Below, one piece after another: positions 44,583 to 52,300 of a stretch of DNA of 64,000 nucleotides. Every line of letters begins with the position of its first letter. Position 1 is the stretch's first letter. The DNA is from Candidatus Poribacteria bacterium (GTDB lineage: Bacteria > Poribacteria > WGA-4E > WGA-3G). The notes under the pieces were generated by a model that saw nothing but the letters and a program-made list of their open reading frames with translations, had not been told where the DNA came from and made no database searches. Both the position numbers and the translations under genes were made by a program. The stretch is taken from positions 65,034 to 129,033 of the forward strand of contig VXMD01000013.1 in NCBI GenBank assembly GCA_009841255.1, written 5' to 3'.

Positions 44583-44677
44583 GGTTATCAGTCGTCAGTT
44601 AACAGTAAAGAGACTTTCGCTCGATAAAAGCCTTTTGTAACGGACAATTGAAGACTGAAGACTGAAAACTATAAAAA
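44583..44677. repeat. Degenerate palindromic spacer between hisH and the kinase
   Basis: GGTTATCAGTCGTCAGTTAACAG opens the spacer and GACTGAAGACTGAAAACTATA closes it. AAAGCCTTTTGT in the middle is shared with the ribBA spacer at 41780. Confidence 0.65.
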
Positions 44678-46273
44678 ATGCTAACGTTCTTTCTTCTACT
44701 CTTTGTGCTTCTGATTAACGTCAGTACGCATCTGTTCCAGATATCGGAATACTATCCGGCGGTAAGCCACTGTTACTACGGGGTGATTGTTCTGTCGGTT
44801 CTTTACATGAAACCCCGTGCGCAGAACATTTTATTTGGCGTCACCGCTGTAGCCAATTGGCTTTACGTCTTCCGTTATCCGAGGCATACGGAAAGTATTA
44901 TCATAGCATTGCTCTATCCGTTTGTCGTCTATGGCGTTATCCGCATTATTCGTCACTTCCAAACCCAGAGACGCAGTGGTGTCGAACAGATAGAAGAAAT
45001 AAACAGTGTCAACGCAAATTTAGAAAAACAGGTTCGGGACATATCTACGCTTTTTGAGGTGAGCCAATCGGCGAACACTGGCCTCGATCTGGAGGGGCTC
45101 TTTCAGCGTATCATTGAAATTTTATCCAAGCGCCTCGGTATCTATCGTGGGGCTTTGCATCTCTATGAAAACGGGAAGGTCGTTACTTCCACAGAAGTCG
45201 TTTTAGGACTGACACCAGCAGAGATGAAGCGTGGGACTGATAACCAGATAGAAGACATCCAGAAACAGGTACTTGCTTCAGGGAAAGCGATCGGCGTTCC
45301 ACAAACCCGAAGTCCACGCAGTTACGTCAAACTCTTTGAACCGGAACGGGTTGAATCCAAAGACGTAATTGCTTTCTGGTGTATTCCGATTATCGTGGAA
45401 GAAAACGTTATCGGGACACTGACGATAGACAAAGCCTCAGATGAATTTTCCGCAGAGGATGACCGACGGCTCTTGACGATTATCGCTTCTATTATTGCAC
45501 AGCGCGTCAAAATCCAACAGACAATCGACGCGCTCGTTGAATCTGAACGGATGGCGACCCTCGGTCGGTTGGTCCGAACGATAGCACACGAGGTCCGAAA
45601 TCCTTTAGGTAGTATTCGACTCGGCACACAACTGCTCCAACACAGCGATGTAGAGTTCGGTTCAGCGGGAGCACACCATAGCGTAACTTCCGATCACATC
45701 GAAACCTATTCCGAAAGCCTCTCTCAAAACGAGATTAATGAATATACAGGGATCATTATAAAAGAGGTGGACAGGCTGAACCGATTCATTGAACAATTAC
45801 TTGCCTTCAGCAAACCTGCAATGGAAGTCGCAAAACTGAGCGATATCCATCAGCTCCTTGATAATAGTTTGGCGATCTGTCGACCAGAGTTGGAACTTCG
45901 TTCTATCACAGTTATCACGCAATACGGCGACTGTCCAGAGGTCAATGTAAATGAGGACGGAATCACACAGGTGCTTCTGAATCTATTTTACAACGCCATA
46001 GAAGCAATGGAAGCGGAGGGGACTTTGACAATTCAGACGGAATACGTTCCAGAAACGAAAGTTGTGCATGTCCGAGTTCAAGATGACGGACCCGGGATTT
46101 CACCTGAAGATATATCGATGCTGTTTGATCCATTCTATACCACTAAACAAAAAGGGACAGGGTTGGGACTTTATATCAGCGAAAAAATACTCGCCGAGCA
46201 TCGCGGTAGCATTGAAGTCGATGCGGACCTCGAGGTGGGTACGGCGTTTGTTATGACGCTCCCTGTCCATTGA
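44678..46273 (+). CDS. Membrane sensor histidine kinase with GAF domain
   Basis: 531 residues. Residues 1-95 hold about four membrane segments with almost no external loop, then a coiled linker (about 105-130), a GAF-type domain (about 130-280: DISTLFEVSQSANTGLDLEGLFQRIIEIL ... ENVIGTLTIDKASDEFS), the HisKA dimer with phospho-acceptor H304 in TIAHEVRNPLGSIRLG, and the ATPase domain with N box NLFYNAIEAME, G1 DDGPGISPED and G2 GTGLGLYISEK. It probably senses a membrane or cytoplasmic signal and phosphorylates the response regulator 56 bp downstream. Start context is CTATAAAAAATG, no SD. Confidence 0.92.
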   Translation: MLTFFLLLFVLLINVSTHLFQISEYYPAVSHCYYGVIVLSVLYMKPRAQNILFGVTAVANWLYVFRYPRHTESIIIALLYPFVVYGVIRIIRHFQTQRRSGVEQIEEINSVNANLEKQVRDISTLFEVSQSANTGLDLEGLFQRIIEILSKRLGIYRGALHLYENGKVVTSTEVVLGLTPAEMKRGTDNQIEDIQKQVLASGKAIGVPQTRSPRSYVKLFEPERVESKDVIAFWCIPIIVEENVIGTLTIDKASDEFSAEDDRRLLTIIASIIAQRVKIQQTIDALVESERMATLGRLVRTIAHEVRNPLGSIRLGTQLLQHSDVEFGSAGAHHSVTSDHIETYSESLSQNEINEYTGIIIKEVDRLNRFIEQLLAFSKPAMEVAKLSDIHQLLDNSLAICRPELELRSITVITQYGDCPEVNVNEDGITQVLLNLFYNAIEAMEAEGTLTIQTEYVPETKVVHVRVQDDGPGISPEDISMLFDPFYTTKQKGTGLGLYISEKILAEHRGSIEVDADLEVGTAFVMTLPVH

Positions 46274-46329
46274 AAATATAGCCATTGCACCCAGGAGTGG
46301 TTTTCAGTCTAACTGACAACTATAAAAAA

Positions 46330-47751
46330 ATGTCAAATCTTGTGCTTATCGCTGATGATGACGATAGCCTCTGCAAAATACTCGCTGCGACGCTTCAACG
46401 GGCAGGCTATGAGACGCTCAAAGCCCAAAATGGATCGGAGACGCTTGCCTGTATCAAGGAAACGAACGTTGATGTGATTCTGCTCGACATTTGGTTAGGA
46501 GATGCCAACGGAATTGAACTCATTGAGGACATTCAGGGTTACAATAGCACAGTCTCGATTATTATAATCACTGCCCACGGCACCACACAGACTGCTATTG
46601 ACGCTGCAAAGCAACGCGCCTATGGATACCTCACAAAACCGATCGATCAGCGGCAATTGCTTGACCTCGTGTCGCGCGCCGCGGATGCCAGCCACCAAAC
46701 AAAAAACGTCAAGACATCTACGCCTTCCATTGATGTTGATGGGGAGGGCAGGATGGTCGGTCAGAGTCCGGCGATGCAGGAGGTCTATCATAAAATTGGA
46801 CGCGCCGCTGTCAGTGACGAAACCGTTCTTGTTTTAGGTGAAAGTGGCACAGGTAAAGAACTGGTCGCCCAATTAATCCATCAAAACAGTGACCGAGCCG
46901 ACAATCCATTCGTCGTCGTCGATTGTGGTGCTATGCCTTCGAGTCTTATCGAAAGCGCACTCTTTGGACACGTTAAAGGTGCCTATACCGATGCGCACAC
47001 CGCAAGGAAAGGAAAATTCCAACAGGCGGATAGCGGGACGATCTTCCTCGATGAAATCGGTGAATTGCCGATTGAGGTTCAGACAAAATTGCTACGCGTC
47101 CTCCAAGAACGAGAGGTCGAACCGATGGGAGGGACCGAGACCCATGCGGTTGACGTCAGAATCATCGCAGCAACCAATCGACGCCTTGAAACGGCTATTG
47201 AGCAGAAAGCCTTCAGGGAAGACCTCTACTATCGTCTTAATGTCATTCCGATTTCCCTGCCACCCCTTCGAGAACGAAGAGAGGACATACCGGAACTCAT
47301 AGACCTGTTCACACGCCGGTTCGTCGAAGAATACCAACTTCCTGAAATTGGCATCTCCGCGGCGGTTGTTAAACTTCTCACAGTTCATGAGTGGCCCGGG
47401 AACGTGCGCGAATTAGAGAACGCTATCAAGCGGGCACTCGTTATGTGTTCAGGACAGACGCTATTGCCTGAACATTTCGATCCGATCCTCGAAAAATCGC
47501 CACCTGATAGTGAGCAGGGAAATCTTGACGCACAAATTTATAATCTGCTTCAAACCCACATTCAACACTATATGGAATCCGAGACATCGCCAGAAGAGCT
47601 TTATGCTGAAATCCGAGCGATCTTTGAGAAACCCCTCTTTAAAATCGTTCTTGGGCACACCAAAGGAAATCGGAGTAAAGCCTCTGACATCCTCGGCATT
47701 AACCGGAATACACTCCATACAAAACTTGTTGAGTATAATCTCGTTTCTTAG
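46330..47751 (+). CDS. Sigma-54-dependent response regulator (NtrC family)
   Basis: 473 residues from the ATG at 46330 (MSNLVLIADDDDS). Domains: receiver (1-120) with phospho-acceptor D53 in VILLDIWLGD, the AAA+ module with Walker A GESGTGKE, the sigma-54 loop as GAYTDA (usual form GAFTGA; the D variant occurs in other members), the Walker B region GTIFLDEIGEL and R-finger PLRERREDIPEL, then a FIS-type HTH at the C-terminus (GNRSKASDILGINRNTLHTKL). It should activate sigma-54 promoters when phosphorylated by the adjacent kinase. It is followed by the microcompartment vertex genes, which could be targets, but no -24/-12 promoter was seen there. Start context is TATAAAAAAATG. Confidence 0.93.
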   Translation: MSNLVLIADDDDSLCKILAATLQRAGYETLKAQNGSETLACIKETNVDVILLDIWLGDANGIELIEDIQGYNSTVSIIIITAHGTTQTAIDAAKQRAYGYLTKPIDQRQLLDLVSRAADASHQTKNVKTSTPSIDVDGEGRMVGQSPAMQEVYHKIGRAAVSDETVLVLGESGTGKELVAQLIHQNSDRADNPFVVVDCGAMPSSLIESALFGHVKGAYTDAHTARKGKFQQADSGTIFLDEIGELPIEVQTKLLRVLQEREVEPMGGTETHAVDVRIIAATNRRLETAIEQKAFREDLYYRLNVIPISLPPLRERREDIPELIDLFTRRFVEEYQLPEIGISAAVVKLLTVHEWPGNVRELENAIKRALVMCSGQTLLPEHFDPILEKSPPDSEQGNLDAQIYNLLQTHIQHYMESETSPEELYAEIRAIFEKPLFKIVLGHTKGNRSKASDILGINRNTLHTKLVEYNLVS

Positions 47752-47756
47752 GAGTC

Positions 47757-47850
47757 GTCAGTCATCAGTTAACAGTGATTGGTTAAGAGGTGGTTTCGTT
47801 AAATCGAATCCCTCCTTAACTGATAATCGAAAATTGATAGCCGAAAACTA
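47757..47850. repeat. Palindromic spacer before the first vertex gene
   Basis: GTCAGTCATCAGTTAACAGTG opens the spacer. GGTTAAGAGG (47781-47790) faces CCTCCTTAAC, with TTCG/CGAA inside, so a hairpin of about 40 bases is possible. It ends at CCGAAAACTATAAAAAAATG. Confidence 0.7.
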
Positions 47851-47857
47851 TAAAAAA

Positions 47858-48154
47858 ATGGATTTAGGAAAAATTATTGGAACCGTCGTCGCAACTCGAA
47901 AAGACCCGAGTTTAGAAGGCTCACGTCTCCTCATTGTGCAACCCTTAGACGAGAAACGCAACCCTATTTCGGAACCGCTCGTCGCTGTGGATACGTTACA
48001 CGACGCGGGTGTTGGCGAGACGGTCTACTTCGTTACAGGTGGTGATGCTGTAAGTGTCATCCCGGGTAAGCGAATGCCGGTCGATGTTGCCATCGTTGGC
48101 ATTGTCGATTCTATTTCGCTGGTTGAGGCGCCGAGTACCCCTGAAACGGAGTGA
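47858..48154 (+). CDS. EutN/CcmL-family microcompartment vertex protein 1
   Basis: 98 residues from the ATG at 47858. Its pattern matches the pentameric vertex family: MDLGKIIGTVVATRKDPSLEG, LLIVQPLDEKRNP, VAVDTLHDAGVGETVYFVTG, and the C-terminal VGIVDSISL. In carboxysomes and metabolosomes these pentamers cap the corners of the protein shell. The frame extends further upstream but that part overlaps the regulator gene and the spacer, and the family starts at MDLGK. No hexameric BMC shell gene is present in the window. It is separated by 7 bases from a second, divergent copy. Confidence 0.88.
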   Translation: MDLGKIIGTVVATRKDPSLEGSRLLIVQPLDEKRNPISEPLVAVDTLHDAGVGETVYFVTGGDAVSVIPGKRMPVDVAIVGIVDSISLVEAPSTPETE

Positions 48155-48161
48155 TAAAAAA

Positions 48162-48449
48162 ATGTACATCGCCAAAGTAATCGGAAAAGTCGTTTCTATC
48201 GTTAAACATCCTGCATACGAAAATCGTACACTGTTGCTCATTCAACCGTTGAGCGTCAAATCTGAACTCGTTCGCATCCCAACGATTGCTGTTGACTATG
48301 TCGGTGCTGGCGAAGGAGACACGGTGATAGTCGGTGCGGGTCCTGGTGTCGCTCAAGAGGTATTCGGCATTGAAGACGCGCCGATCCGAGAACTCGTCAT
48401 GGGGATTGTCGATCGGGTCGATATAACACTTCAGGAGGAACCAAAATGA
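48162..48449 (+). CDS. EutN/CcmL-family microcompartment vertex protein 2
   Basis: 95 residues from the ATG at 48162, 7 bases after the stop of vertex protein 1 (TGATAAAAAAATG). The sequence has MYIAKVIGKVVSIVKHPAYENRTLLLIQPL, IAVDYVGAGEGDTVIVGAGPG and VMGIVDRVDITL. The AVD-GAGEGD-V-V core is closer to textbook EutN/CcmL than its partner. The pair are homologous but divergent, so an old duplication or a heteropentamer is likely. Its stop overlaps the next gene's ATG by 3 bases (ATGA), which couples them. Confidence 0.9.
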   Translation: MYIAKVIGKVVSIVKHPAYENRTLLLIQPLSVKSELVRIPTIAVDYVGAGEGDTVIVGAGPGVAQEVFGIEDAPIRELVMGIVDRVDITLQEEPK

Positions 48450-49036
48450 AATGCATGACTCTAACGATTTGCTGCCTCATAGCGATCGGTTTACATCTCA
48501 ATGCGTGTAGAGTTGCACAGGTATTATCCACACAGTACAGTGAAAATATAGCGAGTGCTGCCTACGGTACCGAAGCAAATCACCCTGGCATAAATGATGG
48601 AAATCTGCAAACTTTGGCAACACTTCCAGCGCGCAATGAACGGAATTTCATCATCAACTTCGCTGAGGTCCACCCGGTCCGAAAAATTATTATTCACAAC
48701 GTCAACCTATTCCGGTTCGAGATGGACTATCTGAACCCTGAAACCGACGAATGGGAAACGTTTCATACGGTCATTCAACGGCGCAATATTGGAGATGAAC
48801 GCGCCCAACCTGAGTTTGTCTTTGATCGATTGAACTTCCAGACGAAGATGATTCGCGTCGCCGTTACCCGAACAGTTGATGATGTCATTGTGAATAAAAT
48901 AGTGGCAGAACCGGGGGACAAAGTCGTTGACCGGCGGACGACCCTCGTGGGTCAATACTATCCACACTATCGCGTCATGCAACCCGCAGCCGCTCAAATC
49001 CGAGAAATTGAGGTCTATCATCTCGCTGAGAAATAG
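48446..49036 (+). CDS. Lipoprotein coupled to the vertex genes
   Basis: 196 residues. AGGAGG at 48433-48438 lies 7 bases before the ATG, the only clear SD in this stretch. The signal peptide ends in lipobox LNAC (Cys about 21), so the protein is exported and lipid-anchored. The mature part looks like a discoidin/F5-8-type C jelly roll: SENIASAAYGTEANHPGINDGNLQTLATLP, RNFIINFAEVHPVRKIIIHNVNLFRFEMDYL, KMIRVAVTR and IREIEVYHL at the end. A surface-binding role is inferred. An extracytoplasmic lipoprotein translationally coupled to two cytoplasmic shell proteins is an odd pairing. Confidence 0.75.
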   Translation: MKCMTLTICCLIAIGLHLNACRVAQVLSTQYSENIASAAYGTEANHPGINDGNLQTLATLPARNERNFIINFAEVHPVRKIIIHNVNLFRFEMDYLNPETDEWETFHTVIQRRNIGDERAQPEFVFDRLNFQTKMIRVAVTRTVDDVIVNKIVAEPGDKVVDRRTTLVGQYYPHYRVMQPAAAQIREIEVYHLAEK

Positions 49037-49137
49037 TGTCCAGTGTCCAGTGTCCAGTTACCAGTGAAGAGGCGGTCTAAACTGTGATTTTTGTGATTGA
49101 CGGATTTACGGGAATCGCTACTGGTGACTGGTAACTG
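49037..49137. repeat. Inverted-repeat spacer with GTGTCCA array
   Basis: GTGTCCAGTGTCCAGTGTCCAG runs at the left side. CAGTTACCAGT (49055-49065) and ACTGGTAACTG (49127-49137) are exact reverse complements. The interior contains GATTGACGGATTTACGGGA. It is the same spacer family as between the rib genes. Confidence 0.75.
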
Positions 49138-49144
49138 ACAACTC

Positions 49145-49286
49145 TTATAGTAAGTCGAAAAATTAATGAGACCCTCTTTGGCGGGCGAGGAGACCTACGA
49201 AGAAACACCCAAGCAAAAACCCCCTACGGAAACCGCAGCCTCCCAATATTATTAAAATGTATTTTTAATTCTAAGTTTTACTATAA
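49145..49286. repeat. 142-bp MITE-like element, copy 2
   Basis: Ends TTATAGTAA (49145-49153) and TTACTATAA (49278-49286). It equals the element at 14259-14400 in length and differs at five positions by my alignment. The 49287-49391 stretch after it holds no gene. Confidence 0.85.
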
Positions 49287-49391
49287 AACTATTTTAAAGA
49301 AAAACGAGAGGACTCACAACAAACACTATCAGAAGTCCATCTAATCACGGATATGATAATGCAAATTTGTCTCATAGCACTGCGCGCGCGT

Positions 49392-52300
49392 ATGTATAAA
49401 CGGTTACCATTCCTATTAATAGCACTGTTCTTTTCCTTGAATACCTCTCCTCTGCCCATCTCGAACTCGGAAACCCGTTCTTTTGGAATCGCAGCTGCGG
49501 CACCACTTCCCTTAAGAGACCAAATCACCCGTACTTCGGCAAGAAGCGGCGCGAAAGTCCAGAGAGAGATTGAATTAGTCAGTAGTACCGCGCAAGGTGT
49601 AACGATCCAACTTGTCATCCCTAAATCCGATTTCTTTATAGCAGTCGGCAGTCAGCAATCGGCAGTCAGCGAGAGAAAACCTTTGTTAGACGAAAACCTC
49701 TTGATTTCCGAAGGTTTCCGAGAACCGAAAGCCGAGAGCCAATCCATATCTTTTCCCGGATGTAACTTCACTACCGAATTTGGGACGCTGCGCCTTCCGA
49801 TGCAATCTACGCTCATTGGTGTTCCGCCAGACGTGGATTTCCAATTGCGGGTAATTGATAAGGATTTTAGCACGCGTAAGATAGAGGCAAATGCGTCTGC
49901 TTCGAGTGAGCAAAGGGATAAATTTTTCCCACAACGTCTTGCAGAAATCAGAGAAGCGGGTTGGATCCGGGAGAATCGCGTCCTCCCAATCCAACTAAAT
50001 CCTGTCCAGTATAACCCGGTCCGCCGTGAAGTGCGGCTTTACCACCGTCTTGTGGTAGAGGTGCGTTTTAGTAGGGGCGAGGAGACCTCGCCCCTACAGA
50101 CTGTGCAGTCTCCTGTCTTATCCACTCTTTCCAGTGGTTTACATACCGAATCTACCGCTTATGACGCGATCTTCACTGAGATGCTCGTTAATCCACAAAG
50201 TGCCATGAAATGGCGTTCCTCCCCGGTTTCTTATCTAAACGCGCGATCCGCTGCGGCACCGAGTGTTATATCCACGGGACCCCGTTATAGAATCAGTGTC
50301 ACTAAATCCGGTATGTACAGCATTACAGCACAGGCTCTCGCGGCTGCCGGTGCCCGTTTAGAGGCGATAACTCCAGCGACATTACGGTTAACAAATAAAG
50401 GGAAACAAATACCGATTTTTGTGCGTGGTGAAGGCGACAAAAGATTTGACCCAACAGATGAAATCATCTTCTATGGAGAACGCCAGCACGGGGAAAATAG
50501 TTATATAGATCCCTATTCCGATGAGAACATTTATTGGCTCACTTGGGGCGCGGGACCTGGGATTCGGATGGGCGCGAAAACACCACTTCCAAATACAAGT
50601 AACACGCAATCTTACAAGTTTTTTCTCACACGCGCACATATTGAGAGAGACTTACAGTTTAGACGCTTCCGTCACGTAAACCTTACGGAAGGTCAGACAT
50701 ACGCAGAATTTAGTCAAGGGTTACTACAACGACACTTCCGCTTGACGGCGTTACCACCGCTTCCAGATGACAGCTGGTTTTGGGCACAGCTGACCGCTCC
50801 GGCACTGAAAACGTTCCACTTCCAACTTCCTGGCGTTTCTGAGACAGCTCTAGCGACAACCGTCCGAGTCAACCTTCACGGTAGATCCAACACACCCCAC
50901 CTCTGCACTATCTGGCTAAACGATAAAATTGAATTTGGAGAGGCGCGTTGGAACGGTGAAACCGAACACCAAATTCAGAATCAGGAAATCCCCCAATCCT
51001 TTTTTAATCAAGGAAGGAACTCGATTCGGGTTACGAATCCCGTTACCCCTGAAGCTCCTATCGATATTATCCTGCTGAATTGGATCCAAGTTGACTACTG
51101 GCGCGATTTTAAAGCAGCAGCAGATGTGCTTCCCTTTGCAATTACCCCGTTCTGGGACGAAACAGGTGCTGTGAATCCAGGCTTTGAAGTCGAATTAAAG
51201 AACTTTACCACACCGGATATCGAGATTTATGGGGTCGACGGCACTCGTTACGTAGGCTTATCCGCACGTGTCGACGACGATGCTCCAGGAACTTACAGAG
51301 TTTTCTTCCGCTCCACCCAAGTTCGTCCTAAGGAGGCGAGCGATCCTACGGTGCAATACATCGCACTTACCCGGAGTCAATTCCGAAAACCGAAAATCTC
51401 GGTAGACGCTCCATCCGATCTGCGTAGTACCCACAACGCGGCGGACTATATTATTATTACGCATAACCACTTTATTCAGGACGTTCAACCCCTTGCCGAT
51501 TATCGCTCTCAACAAGGGCTCCGCACCAAAGTTGTTGATGTTCAAAACATTTACGATGAGTTTAACCACGGCATCCTCAATCCTGCGGCTATCCGTGAAT
51601 TTCTTAATTATGCGTATCACAATTGGCAGCCTCCGGCTCCGACCTATGTTTTTCTCATAGGTGACACAAATATTAATATCAAAAGTGAACTTAATTTTGT
51701 ACCAACGATGCAGGTGCAAATCCCTGGTTACGGCTCGAGTGCGTCTGATCATCAATTCGTTACGTTTCGAGGGGAAGATAGTTTTCCAGACATGTTCATC
51801 GGTAGAATGCCGGCGAATAATCGCGTAGATCTACGCATATTTATCGAACGCACCATCAACTATGAGACATCTTCGCCTGTCGGTTCTTGGCATAAACGGC
51901 TCCTGATGCTTGCAGGTTCAGATATCCGATTCCATTGGCAAACCACGCAACTCATTGCCCATAATCAGCTGAGTGGCAGATACGACACCCAGCGTATCTA
52001 TGCGCCCCATACGGCGGAACCTGTTTTGACAGGCGACGACACTACCCTTACGCCTATCGGTAGACGGGTTATCGATGGCTTTAACGACGGGGCGAGTATC
52101 GTCAATTATATCGGACACGGCGGGGGTGGTCGATGGGCTTCCAGCCGGATGCTCGACTTTGCAGACCCAGAACAGAACTTAACCAATATTTCACAACTCC
52201 CCTTGGTTATCAGCATGACCTGCTACACCGGCTCGTTTGATGGGAACAAAAACAGTCTTGTGGAAGAACTTCTCCGTTCTGAAAACGGCGGTGCCGTCGC

